Shown in pieces: positions 10,420-22,000 of a stretch of 64,000 nucleotides of DNA. The notes beneath the pieces were generated by a model, which saw nothing but the letters and a program-made list of their open reading frames with translations, was not told the origin of the DNA and ran no database searches. Position 1 is the stretch's first letter. Each line of letters starts with the position of its first letter. The position numbers and the translations under genes were made by a program. The DNA lies in the NCBI RefSeq assembly GCF_002878395.1, contig NW_025892544.1:1-64000 (forward strand), read 5' to 3'. Source of the stretch: Capsicum annuum (taxonomy: Eukaryota; Streptophyta; Magnoliopsida; Solanales; Solanaceae).

Positions 10420-12876
10420 TGTAAGACCCCGCAAAATTCTAGCTTAATTCAACCCTTTAAACTTGTTAAGAGGTCCTAGAAATAACAAAATTTATCTAAG
10501 TATTCAGACTTAGTGTTATTTTAGCCTTTGAAAGTTTGCAATCTTATTTAGCGACCTTTACATCCGTTAAATATTGATATTTAAGTTAATTCATGATTAA
10601 AAATATCTGTAGGTGTTCTCAGATAAGTTTTAAATTTTTTGAACTATGTTTGAATCGCCTTTGGAATCTCAAACTAGTGAATCAACGCGATCTCGATGCA
10701 CCGTGTCGACTATCGCGTTGATAATTATTCTCCCTACCTCTAGTGTCATATTGTAGTGAACCGACTCAACGCGTTGGCCATTATGTCGATGCCAATGATG
10801 CGGTGCGTCGATCTGTGCATTAATAGAATAGTTTTTAGTCATTTAAAGGCCGTATCCTTAGGGGTATTTGGGTCTTTTTCCCACGTCCTTCAGCCCCCTA
10901 AACATGAAATTAAACCTTTTGAAGAGCAAAATTCATTCACTCTTCACAAAAATCTCTCAAGAACAAACCCTAGGAGAATTAAATTCAAACTCAAGATCAA
11001 AGAATTCACCATTCTTCTTCAAAAATTTAACAAACAAGGTATGTGAAGTGTTCATCCAAAGGTTCCTTCCACCCTTGGAGTCCAAGAAACTATTTTTAAC
11101 TTCAGGTGTATAGATTTTATGAATTTTATATTGGGTTTGATTAAAATCATGTTTATAATGGTTAATTGGGATTGTAATCCATGTTTTATGATAAGTTTCA
11201 TGTGGGGATAATTGATGTATATGTAATATTATGTGAATCTATGTTGAACCCTTGAAATTGTGAAGTTGGAGTTAAATTATGATGCCCACTTGTTGTTAAT
11301 GTTATGTACATATATCATGCTCACTAAGTGCTTGATGAATTGCTCATGTGAACTAATAAGATAAAGAAATCATGTCATGTCAGCTTATGTGTGAATTATA
11401 TCGTGCACATGTTTGATAAAATGCCCTTGTGAATGAGTTGTGACCAAGTGCACGTGATTATGCTTTTTAAGACTATGTTATGATTTACTTTCATGCTATC
11501 GAGTCCTGGGGGTATTACAATTTAGTTGTGTACTTAGCCAGTGTCAGTTACAAGATAATATTAGTCATGTCATGATTAGTAGTACTCTCAGTCAGTCACG
11601 GGACTCAGAAAAAACTTAGTAGACTCAGTACTAGTCCAGTCTAGTTCAGTATTCAGTTCGGACCACAGTAAACTTATTCAGTGGTATTCCGTTAGTCAAC
11701 GAAACTCAATAAACTCAGTAACAGTTCAATCAAGCCTAGTATGAACTAGGAAATCAGTTCAGTATCTATTCAGTTGGGTGTAGGATTCAGCACCGAGCGA
11801 ACCTAGGGATGGAGGCGTACCCGTTAGATAGGACTGGGTCCCTAGAAGAAATCCCTAAGTTCCAAAACTACGTAGCAAGCGTAGGTTATGAGATGTCACC
11901 CGTTAGATAGGACTGACATACTCAGGAATCACCCGCTAGATTAGGACTGATCTTAGGGGTCACTCATTAGTTAGGACTGACTCCACAACAATTGTCTTTA
12001 CCCGTGGCACGGTACTGATATCCTTCCAATTGGGGTTATAAATTGGACCCCAACTCAATCATCTTAATTGGGGCATGTCGGTTAGATAATTACCTCCCAC
12101 AGTTTCAGTCTCATTGTCAGATTTAGTCTCAGTATAGAACTCAGTTTAGTTCTATAGATTCAGGACTATCAGATATAGTCACTCAGCTCAGTACAGTTCC
12201 ACAGATTTAGGACTATTAGATATGGTCATTCAGTTTGAATGACCATACCAACAGTAAATCAATATTCAAACTCAGTGTTTAGTGTTATCATGATCTCAGT
12301 TATAGTCTACATATTCATGCATGTGCTCTTATTTAGTCATACTCATGTTATTCAGCTATTATTGTTCAGGCATATGAACCTATGCATTTCAGCCTACCTC
12401 ACTGAGCATACCAGTTCATTCAAAGTACTGCCGCATGCTTTTATTTTGCTCTATGATGTCTTATATCATAGTTTCAGATGCACGGGCTCCAAAGCACCCT
12501 TAGCAGCTCAGATTCTCAACAGACGGAGTTAGTGGTGAGTCCCCATAGTTTGAGGACATAATTGTTTTCCAGCATTTCAGTTTATTTTCAGTAGTCAGAG
12601 TTAGTTGGGGTCTTGTCCTATCAACTCCACAGTTCATACCGTTTAGAGGCTTTCCAGACTAGAGTATTTTCAGACAGATGTTTTAGTTTTGGTATTGTTA
12701 TACCATATTCAATTTTATTACAGTATTAAACCTTATGGTATATTTTCCGACTAATTTCCGCATATTACATTATTATCATTCAATAAATACAGCAGGCATC
12801 AGTCATGGGTTAGCTTGTGGTCCTTCAATATTATGAGCACCGTGTAGCGTCCGTGGTACAAACTCGGGGCGTTACA
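10420..12876 (+). mobile_element. 3' LTR of a gypsy element (LTR B)
   Basis: Starts TGTAAGACCCC right after a polypurine tract and ends GGGGCGTTACA, giving 2457 bp. In order it holds a perfect 11-bp inverted pair ATCAACGCGAT (10681-10691) and ATCGCGTTGAT (10712-10722), a splice-donor-like CAAGGTATGT at 11035-11044, tandem TCACCCGTTAGATAGGACTG words (about 11897-11985), a hairpin array (TATAGAACT/AGTTCTATA 12133-12156; GACTAT/ATAGTC 12164-12180; TATGGTCATTC/GAATGACCATA 12221-12247), and the 3' hairpins at 12412-12430, 12451-12471 and 12539-12557. Immediately after it, at 12877, minus-strand protease sequence of another element begins, so element B inserted there. Confidence 0.75.
11039..11044 (+). 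other. Consensus 5' splice-site sequence in LTR B
   Basis: CAAG followed by GTATGT. The same context (CTCTCAAGAACAA upstream, AGG/CAG at the junction, a TTCATCCA-like word downstream) recurs at 40448, 43646, 51417 and, as GTACGT, at 57264. It reads like a plant donor site; no acceptor has been assigned. Confidence 0.4.
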
Positions 12877-14426
12877 GTCCCTATGATGAATGGACACCAC
12901 AAAACCCCTATAGATTTTTCTATAAACTATAGAATCACCTGTTGAGGTAAACAGAAAAGGGGTGGAGAGTGTTTTCAAGGCCAAAACCAAAATATACAAC
13001 CACATAAGGGGTCACCTAGGATAGGGTAGAACCCAGATCAAGCAAACAACAAATATTATGGGAGAAAAGTTGTAACATATCAGTGAAAACATTAGGAGAT
13101 TCCACATATTTCAAATGAATAGCAAGTGCATAGAGATAATTTTAGCCATTGGCTGTACCTGATATGGCACCGTTAGGTGCAGGAGCTGAAGAAGTAGAAA
13201 TTGGGACCTTATTAGCTCAAGTGACAACCTTAGATATAGGATAATTCCGCTACATATGACTAGGTTGACCAAAAATAAATAATAAATTCCTTCTCTCATC
13301 ACAACACCCACGTGAAGCTGCTTACAAAAATGGCAATGAGGATAACATGGGGATGACTGAGCTCCACTAGCCTGAGATTGGGCACCCTATGCCTTAGGAC
13401 CACTTTTAGCATAAAAATGATGATCACCTGATGTCTTAGGATACGAAGCACTAGTTGTTGAATAAGAATTTTATCAATTCTTCTTCTTAGTCCACAGCCT
13501 ACCATCTCTCCTACTGATTTGCTGATTTGTACCCTACTCAGTATAGCTGAATTTCTTGCTCTGCCTTTTCCCTATCTCAACCTATCACCTACTACATATA
13601 AACTGCCAGAACAGAAATATCCATATCATTGTTCAACATTGCAACCTTACACTCTAACACAAATTCATGGGACAAACCAGAAGAAAATTTCCTCATCTGA
13701 GATCTCATATTAGACACTAGCTCTGGAGCATAATGAGACAACTGATGAAACTTCAGTGCATACTTCTCAACACTTAGCTTAACCTGCTTCAAGTTCACAA
13801 ACTCTTCATCTTTAGACTCTCTTAACTTCCAAGGAAAGAAATGATCAAGATAAGCACCTAAAAACTTATCCCACACCATCAGCTCAGCATCATCACCTCT
13901 CAGTTATTCCCACTTCTCATACCACTGATAAGCCACACCATTCAATTGATATACAGGAAACTCCACACCTTTAGAATCAGTAGTATGCATCACCCTAAAA
14001 ATATTCTTCATCTCGTCAATAAAACTCTGAGGGTCCTCCTCAACCTTAAAGCCTAAAAATAGTGGGGGGATTCAACCTGATAAACTGACCAACCTGAGTA
14101 ACCTCAAATGAGCTAACAACTGAACCAACCTAACCAGACTGACGAGACTATGATACCACCAGCTGAGCAAGCATATGAATAGAGTGACAGAATTTCCTAT
14201 TAGAAATATCTCCCTGGGGTGACTGAGCATATGCCTTACTAGCTTGGAAATCCGGAGTAGAAATAATAAGGATCGGTGGAACTATACGTGAATCGATACA
14301 TTCAGTAGAAGGGATCCTACACCGGGTCTGCACTCTATATACAGGGCAAGTTTTCTCCATATTCTCCTTAGGTGGAATATAGGTTCTAGCAAAGTTTCTA
14401 CGACTGTCAGATCTTCAGGGAGGCAT
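12877..14426 (-). pseudogene. Chromovirus-like gag and protease remnant, truncated by LTR B
   Basis: Start codon at 14426-14424 (minus), read as MPP then a TGA where this family usually has Arg. A capsid core lies at about 13879-13592 (FLGAYLDHFFPWKLRE, VKLSVEKYALKFHQLSHYAP), typical of Tekay/Del-type gag. A zinc-knuckle region near 13345-13250 keeps CHFCKQLHVGCC. The protease start LDLGSTLSYP is near 13035 and VSIHHRD just before 12877, where the reading is cut by the end of LTR B. Frameshifts and stops are frequent. The missing pol half is not found left of LTR B, so sequence has been lost there. Confidence 0.75.
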
Positions 14427-14620
14427 GATCCAAAATGCGAGTAAGTCAAGAGTTAGAGAAGTTTCATAACATCTGGAATCTATAGCCCAAAATAGAACAC
14501 AAGAAAGGGAAACATTCCTAAATGACTTACAGCCTCCCCTTATAAGTGTGGCGCGCTGTATACCCATAAAAGGGACTCTACTCGACACAACTTTGTGGAC
14601 ACCCAAAGTCCCTGAACAGT

Positions 14621-14632
14621 TCTCTAATACCA
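14621..14632 (-). other. Primer-binding site, initiator-Met tRNA type
   Basis: On the minus strand TGGTATTAGAGA follows the LTR end by four bases. It matches the TGGTATCAGAGC primer site of many plant retrotransposons with two changes and lies about 200 bases before the gag start. Confidence 0.6.
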
Positions 14633-14636
14633 AGCT

Positions 14637-16534
14637 TTTCACGATTCAAACCAGGGCCTAGTTGTGACCGGTATCTCAACCCCACCCCTTAGCCTATCCA
14701 CTATAGCAGAATAAAGATAAACAGTAAAAGCCAACCAAATTTGTGAAAAATATATAGCATCGAAAGAGAATCTAAAGAGTCAAAGTAAGACATAAACAAC
14801 ATCCCAAATTTTGTCCACAAAAGCCTCTAAAAGTCAAGAATACCAAACTAAGTCAGGACATTCCCCTGACTATGGCCAAATGAATCCAAAATGAAATACC
14901 AAGACAAAAATAAGAATAATAAAATGACCGATCCTTTTAAAAGATGGAGGCTCACCACTTTACGACAGATCAAAAAATGAATCGAATCATCTAACACTGC
15001 ACATGAGCAATAGAAAATTTTTCAAAACTTACATCATGAAATGATATAGCATTCAGGGACGGTCAATAGAGGCGATTACTGCATGTAACTCAGGTAAAAT
15101 GGATAAAATAGTGTCATTGCTAAGAAACAGTCAAAACCACAGGCACAACATTTATATATATACATATATAGGATATCGGGATAGGGACAAGGGCCATGAA
15201 CATGAGAGTTTAAAATATTAACCTGAACTAGGTCGCTCCGTCCTAAAGGCACCCATGAACTATATGAGTTCGACTTCTCCTGTCGAAAGGCCCCCCCAGT
15301 ACGTGTTAGCCGCACAAACCGAGGAAATTCTAGGAAGGGCTAAATCCACCAAGGCGTTAAACATTCCAAAATATAATGTGTATCCATACACATAGTTATA
15401 TAGACTCCCAACACCGGCAAACGTAGTTCCAGTGTTGGTCCCTTCGGGAACTCTACCTTCACGGTGGCTACATAATTACCTTTAAGCTCAAACTAAAATA
15501 ATTTGCACATAAATCCAACCACTTAACCAAGGAATCTTTATTAAGGCATTTACAAACTTGGTATCGTCATACCAATTATGCTTACAAGCTTATATAATTA
15601 TGTCCAAACAAATCCATGTAACCATTAGACTCCCAAGTCTAATTTAAATCCAAAATCATGGCCACCAAGACCTTCCAAAATTATCTATATCCATATCCTT
15701 TAATGCAATGCAATAGTTTCAAAGGGCAAGTTAAACAATGCAATTATCCCTATTAAAAAATTAATTTATAAAGTGGGTTGAGGTTATTGCCATAACCAAG
15801 CCAAAATTCATCAAATTTGGGGAAATTCATGTTCCCCATTCCAATATATACCATAATGCACCAATTCAGTCCCAAAATTCATTAATTAAAGCTTGAACAA
15901 TCAATTTAAAAATGGGAAAAACAATTCAAGTAATAACAACTAAAAATTCTCAACCCAATTTCAAACCCATCAATTAAAACACAATGAATATTGATTAAAT
16001 AATTTTCATAATGTAAAAACACAAGTTAGGGATGAGCAACATGCCCAAAATATAAAGCAATTTGAAGAGAAATCAATGTTTGGAGTCCGGGTGATGAAAT
16101 CATTATGAAAACCTTGAATTTTCTTGGTCTGGGAGTTAAAAAAAAAAGAGTAGTGTTTTGATATTTGAAAGCTGAATAAAAAGGGTCATATATGTGTTTA
16201 AAAGTCGTATTGTGGGTAAAAAGACCAGAAGCCCCTCACTCCAAGTAAAAGAAAAATAAAACTGCACGATATTACTATAGTAGTGTAGCACTCTCTTATC
16301 GCGAAGGTTATCCTCCGTGCCACTCCCTTATCGTGGAGGTTAGTCTCCGTGCCACGACCTTATTACGGAGGCTTACTACCTCGAGATCCCAAAATGACCC
16401 CGAACTCCTTCTAAAAATTTCCAAACTTTCTCCAAACACCTTTTTAATACCCTGACCATGATTCAAGTCAAAAATTGACATAACATACATGGGATTGTCA
16501 AAATAAAATGGTCAAAATTTTGTGGGGTCTTACA
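14637..16534 (-). mobile_element. 5' LTR of the minus-strand chromovirus-like element (LTR Y)
   Basis: Minus-strand start TGTAAGACCCCACAAAATTT at 16534 and end near TCGTGAAA at 14637, followed by the primer site. About 1898 bp. Near the start lies a 32-bp tandem repeat in three copies (16291-16384), each with TTAT(C/T).CG..GAGG and CTCCGTGCCAC words. A TATA-like ATATATG is at about 16185-16200 (minus). The LTR abuts an unrelated plus-strand LTR remnant at 16535, so it probably inserted into that sequence. No partner LTR is recognisable in the window apart from a short similarity near 8840. Confidence 0.65.
16287..16384 (-). repeat. Three-copy 32-bp tandem repeat in LTR Y
   Basis: The word TTATCG (TTATTA in the third copy) starts at 16296, 16328 and 16360, exactly 32 bases apart, with CTCCGTGCCAC in the first two spacers. 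The array occupies the position of the inverted-repeat cassette of the other LTRs. Confidence 0.6.
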
Positions 16535-17250
16535 CTCAGTTAGGTTGTAGTCAGTCCTTACTTTTACTTTTGAGTTATATATTTTGTTTATCGTATTTGC
16601 CTAGCATAGCTCGATATTTACATATCTATTCATTTTTCTGTTGACTTGGCTTACATTCTCGTACTTTGTATTTATCTTTTATTATATTTGTCCTCGATTG
16701 AATGATGATACCTACTGAGTATCCATTGCTTTGGTACTCATACTAAACTTCTACATATTTTTTCTAATTTAGATTCCAGTACGAGCCATCGACGTTGACG
16801 TTATCCTAGAGCCCTGCTATTGATCTAAAAATGGGGAAGCTTTCTAGAGTCCAGAGTGGATCTTCCTTCATCTACTTCAATTATATTTTTTTTTGTATTT
16901 CTGAAACTATTTTGTGTGTATTTGTGTATATACATATATACTTTCTAGTACTCTTCTTTTTGGTCTTAGTGGCTCCTAGAACTAATCTTACCAGGTCTTG
17001 GGAGGGATTATTTTATTTATTTTGTCCTCTTCCTTAACTTGTACACTATTGTGTATGCATATCCTTTCTGCTTTCGCCTATTTTATTATTGTTGTTGATT
17101 TATTTCTCATTTTCCTTCATCTTCCACCTGTTAGCTCGTTACTTGTTGTTTCAGGCTGTGACTTGGCTTACCTACTGGTGGGTTGAAGTAAATGTCATCA
17201 AGACCTGAGAAATTGATTGAGAAAAAAGGCCAAAAGACTTGATTTTTGAG
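16535..17250 (+). mobile_element. LTR remnant of another gypsy family
   Basis: Contains GATGATACCTACTGAGTA (about 16702) and ends with CTTGGCTTACCTACTGG at about 17163 and TGTCATCAAGACCTGAG by 17207, matching the inner end of a common plant LTR type. A related minus-strand end lies at 37436-38000 and a related fragment near 42785. The long AT-rich stretches hold small reading frames (16831-17037, 16998-17186) that look like chance. The left part is cut off by LTR Y. Confidence 0.4.
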
Positions 17251-17391
17251 CTAAAACAACATAAAAATCTGCATGAACATGTCAAATGGCATGCGGGATG
17301 TTACAACATGGAACGACTTAAATATGACATCTAATTTGTGGTGTTACATTGCACTTGTTTATAAAATCTCAAAAAGTCGTTTAAGGGATGA

Positions 17392-18345
17392 ATTAGTAAA
17401 GGAAAAAGGGTCAAATTTCCTTTTCTATTTTGAGAAATTGGTTAAATACACCCTTTTTCATACTTTAGGGCCAATATATACCCTCGTTGTCATACTAGGG
17501 TCAAATTTACCCTCGTTGTTAAGAAACTTTTCGTCTGTATCCTTCCTTGAACCAAAAAGCCAAATCAACATTAAATGTCCCATTTTTTAAAAACAAAACA
17601 CACCCTAATCTAACTCGCCCCACCCAATTCGACCCACAAAAATGATACAAACAAATATACCATGTCCTCAGTTCTGTTGGTAGAAGTTTTTCAACAAACA
17701 AATATATTCCTGTTTCAACGTGCAACACGAATAGATTGTTTAAAAATAAACAAAAAGTAAAATAGAATAAAATAACGCAGAAGTGTGGAACTAGAGAAAA
17801 GATATAGTACAAAGTCTGCTCATGTTCCAATTATGTTCAAATTTCAATATTTTAGCTAGTATGCAATTTTAGAATAAGTGGATAAGTTTTCTGAGCAAAT
17901 GACATGAGAAGAAATTTGTATAGATCCAATTTGTATACAAGGACATAAAAATGAAGAGATGTCATGATTGTTTATGTCTGCACTGATGCAAATTTATTTT
18001 TCATGAGCTATGCACTGATAAATATCTAGTGATCTAATATCGTAGGAAAAATTTCAACCAACAGAACTTAGGGGTGGGTGGGTGTATTTGTTTGTATCTT
18101 TTTTGTGGGTCGAGTCGGACAGGATAGATTAAAGTGTGTTTATTTTTAAAAATGGGGCATTTAACATTGAATGGGGTTTTTTTGTTAAAGGAAGGGTACA
18201 GATGAAAAGTTTTTTAACAATGAGAATAAATTTGACCCCAAAGTATGACAACGAGCGTAAATTTAACCTTAATATACGATGAAGGATATATTTAGCTAAT
18301 TTTTAAAAGTAGAGGAGTAAATTTGATCTTTTATCCATTAGTAAA
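17392..18345. mobile_element. Mutator-type MITE with long inverted arms and 9-bp TSD
   Basis: The element is 17401-18336 (936 bp), bounded by the perfect 9-bp direct repeat ATTAGTAAA at 17392-17400 and 18337-18345. The ends are inverted: GGAAAAAGGGTCAAATTT on the left and, read on the other strand, GGATAAAAGATCAAATTT on the right. Similarity continues inward for about 270 bases on each side with many substitutions (left arm 17401-17680, right arm 18060-18336). A 9-bp TSD plus long TIRs is typical of Mutator-like elements. There is no transposase, so it is non-autonomous. The reading frames at 17273-17590 and 17519-17830 are arm sequence, not genes. Confidence 0.8.
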
Positions 18346-19097
18346 ACTACTTCATGATTTCTTAATATGCTGTGTTAAAAAAATTAACTACTTTTTTCGT
18401 AATGCTCCAGACTTTTTCTGAAAGGCACGTCTTTTCTCGTAAAGGCACCACCCTTTTGCTAAAACCACCCTTTTGCTAAAGGACATCATGTTCACCTGAG
18501 GATTTACTGGGTGGTGAATAACTAATTTCAAAATTAATATTTTGGGATAACTTGTTTTCAACCAAACGAAATACATAAACCTTGCCTCGTAATTTAATAC
18601 TAAAAGTCAATTTTTTTTTCCCCTCTCCTTCTGCATCTTCTAAAAAATAAAAATTAGTGTCAAGTGTAATTTGTAACATTCTGAAATGCCGGGTCATTAG
18701 AATTGTTTCTCCATTTCATCTTGAGATGAATTAATCCGAAACCTTGAGCATCAAGGGGATTAAATTCTTTAGGAATGCACAGTGCAATCACTGGCTCGGA
18801 AATAATTTTACTGTTTTAATTAGAGATATTGCTTTAATAAATCTTATTAAGGATACATAAAAATAACACTTCTAACTGCCCATAAAAAGTAGAATACTAA
18901 CCTGAAAAATATAGTAGCAAACAACTTGAAACACTAAATTAAACTCTACTGATAATGTGAATTAAGACCCCCACCCCCACACCGCTTCCCGGAAAAAAAA
19001 AAAAAAAAAAAGAAGCAAAGTTACCAAGCTCAGGACAATTGTACAAGCAGGATTAAAATGGTGACCATGAATCCTACTATGATTTTATTAGCCACTA
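18346..19097. other. Non-coding downstream flank of the BASS gene
   Basis: AT-rich sequence with no domain. It holds a run of 19 A at 18993-19011 and must include the 3' untranslated region and polyadenylation site of the minus-strand gene; I cannot place the site. Two small overlapping minus-strand frames at 18388-18697 look like chance. Confidence 0.4.
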
Positions 19098-22000
19098 CTA
19101 TGATTTATCAGTGGCCTCTAGACTAATCTTTGAATCAGAAGGGTCAATATATCTCCAAAAGAAACCTAAAGTACTGCCCATTATGTTCATAATAACAGCT
19201 GACATTGCAGGAGGTAATGCAACCAACGGTGATGCGAAATGTGCGGTCGCTAAAACCACTCCCAAGGAGGAATTCTGCATGCCAACCTGCAAGGCAATAC
19301 AAAAAGAAGTGCAACATCATTGTTGCATATGTCACAGGACAAATAAAAGTTTAAGGAGCAGGGAAATGAAAACTAAATCTTTCTTGAAATACGTCTAATG
19401 GGGAATCATAAGTTTCTTAGCCGTCTTCAAGGTTTTAGTTGAGATCAGCTAAAGTGATCATACAGGTGAGGCAAAAGCAGGTACAAAAGGATGATAACTA
19501 CATATATATGTCAACAGGATTTAGCGGTATTCTTACAGCAACTTACCTTATGACAAAAAATTGCTTATGCCCTTGGAACTAGAGGTCATCTTCTACCTTT
19601 CTACGTATAATATTTGCCTCCATGGACATGCTTTGTTTAAATGAATAAACATAAAATATTACAAGCTCCATTGCTAATTGAATGTCGACATGATTAAACG
19701 GACCAATATCTGCTGGCTCTTAGTTAACTCATAGACAGAAAGGGTCAAAAGTCGTAACATGTGAATATTAACATAGATTTAAACTTATCTTGACAGACTA
19801 AAATTTCCAAGTAGTATCCCATTAGGTGAATAATCAAGTACCTCGATGGATATGGCACGTCTCTGAGGTTCAGCAAAACCGCCTAGGGTGGCTGACAGGT
19901 ACCTGCAAAAAGTGTTTATCACAATACAGATCCTATGGGATGCTGAAATCATGGACAAATGTAACTAGCCTTAACAAACAGGGGTATGTTCTTACCCCAC
20001 AAAGAATCCAGCAAAATGCAACAAAAGCACGGAAACCACTACAGCCCCAAATTCACTTGCGAATATTGCTTGAACCCGATTAAATAAAGATAAATCAGAG
20101 GAGACTGACATACCAGCCATTGAAGATCTCAGACGAACAACATTTTCTGAGAATACACTAGTATAAAAGAGAAAAATTTTAGGGCATAAACAACAGTTCA
20201 GAGCAACAAGCATCAAGATGATAATGATAAAGCTTCAATAAATAAACCTGCAAGCAAGCAGTGATGAAGTTAAGACTGCTAGAAGCGGAGCAAACGGTGC
20301 AACAACTTTCACTGCTCTTGGAAATTTGCTCTGCAGATAAGAACCTATGAGAATTGGAGCAACCACCACCTATAAAAGAGTATCATGAAGACGGAATGAA
20401 ATAAATTAGTGAAAAAAAGAAACAACTTCTTTGATGAATCAAAATGTAAGAATTGCAGAAAACAATTCATTGAAAATGAACTAACTTGTACTGTGCTGAT
20501 GGAAAGCTTAATAGCATCCACAGGAACATATGTGCCTGCCAGAATCATCGTCAAGAGGGGAGTGAGAACAACTGCTCCAAGTGTGGTACACAATGTCATC
20601 ACTACTGATAATGGTACATCTCCTTGTGCAATTAAGGTTACCTGTAATACTATCAGAAAGCAAAAATGAACTTTACAATGAGTTAAATGTTGTAAGCCAT
20701 AGATTCCGTAGACTATGTCATCTGAAAGTATAAGAGTAAATTCAAAAAACATTAGAGTTTTTCCCTGAATCTAACAATTCTTTGGCATGTTACAAAATTG
20801 TGGCAACCAAATGACAAAAGATTCTAGACTGGAGGTGCTCTAACTGAAATTAACTTTTAGCAAGAAGGGAAGGAATGGGGTAACAGAAAACAGACAATGC
20901 TTCTAAGGGTTTTGCTATGTGATAAATTTCGTAGCAAAAGCAACATATTTTTAATAAATGTTTCCAACTTTACCGTATGGCAATTTGTTCTTCAGGGCAC
21001 CATGCCATGTGAGAAATCGTTGTTTTATTCAAAAGACGGTTGGTGTTCACCTTCCTTATCTTTTCAGGTTTTCTTTTTGCTATGTGCTCTGCACTGCTGC
21101 TAAAATGTTTTCCTATTAACCGAAGCATCAAGCGTATATTTTATGTTTATATTCCTAAAAAAGCAAATGTGAGAAATCTAATACTGTAAGATTGCAGATT
21201 GGCAAGCTAACTCAAATGAAATTGGTAATCTCACTATAAACTATCAAACTATATACCTCAGTCATTACTATGTACCCACCAAGTGGTGAGCAAGTTAAAA
21301 AGACAAACTAAGCGCATGCATATACCTAATAGAGCTTGCGGTTGTCTATATCCTTAATCATGTGTCTAGAACTCAATGGCAGTAAATTTGAAGGTACAGA
21401 TCCAAAGAGGCACATATGGTGCAACACAACGGAAAATCATCTACAAGCAACAAACCCAGTGTATTCCCACATAGTGGGGTCTGGTGGAAAATCATCTACA
21501 AGATGTTAACATAAAATAATGGAAGGGCAAAGAATGAGAAACCAATCATAATGGACATGCTTTTACCACGTTAAAATGGAGCCAAAACAACGAAGCACTA
21601 TATATATATGTATACATAAACGTATTTGTAGGTACGAGAGTAACTCAACTAGTTTAGTCTCCAATCTATATAGAATTGAAGCCAAAATTCATACTGTCAA
21701 GGAAACTAAAACTTTATTAAAGGATACAAATTCTTGGTTAAGTTGGTTATTCATTGTTATTTGTCGAGGCCCGAGGGTGTAAACTAAATGTTGATCTAGA
21801 ATCCTGATTACTTCTATTTATAAGAATCAGCTAGAACAATGCTGGTTCTTAAAGACTAACCAACATTCTCAAACAACATGAAGGAATAAGAATAAAGCTA
21901 TCTTTAGCACTTCCCCTAACGGCAATTCATGACAAATAGATACAGTTATACACAACCAGAGATTGAAAGATCAAGATCTGTAAGGATTGCTAAAATGTGT

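Noticed and set aside
11897..11985. Regularly spaced GTTAGATAGGACTG words, considered as a CRISPR-like array
   Set aside because: Repeats are degenerate, spacers are short and not unique, and the context is a plant LTR.
13299..13505. 68-residue minus-strand frame near the zinc knuckle
   Set aside because: Wrong frame; the zinc-knuckle wording is in another minus-strand frame of the same gag remnant.
17519..17830. 103-residue minus-strand frame
   Set aside because: Falls within the left arm of the Mutator-type MITE.
19111..19398. Plus-strand reading frames over the BASS exons (also 20409-20669, 22039-22254, 23424-23609)
   Set aside because: Shadows of the minus-strand exons; no independent signal.
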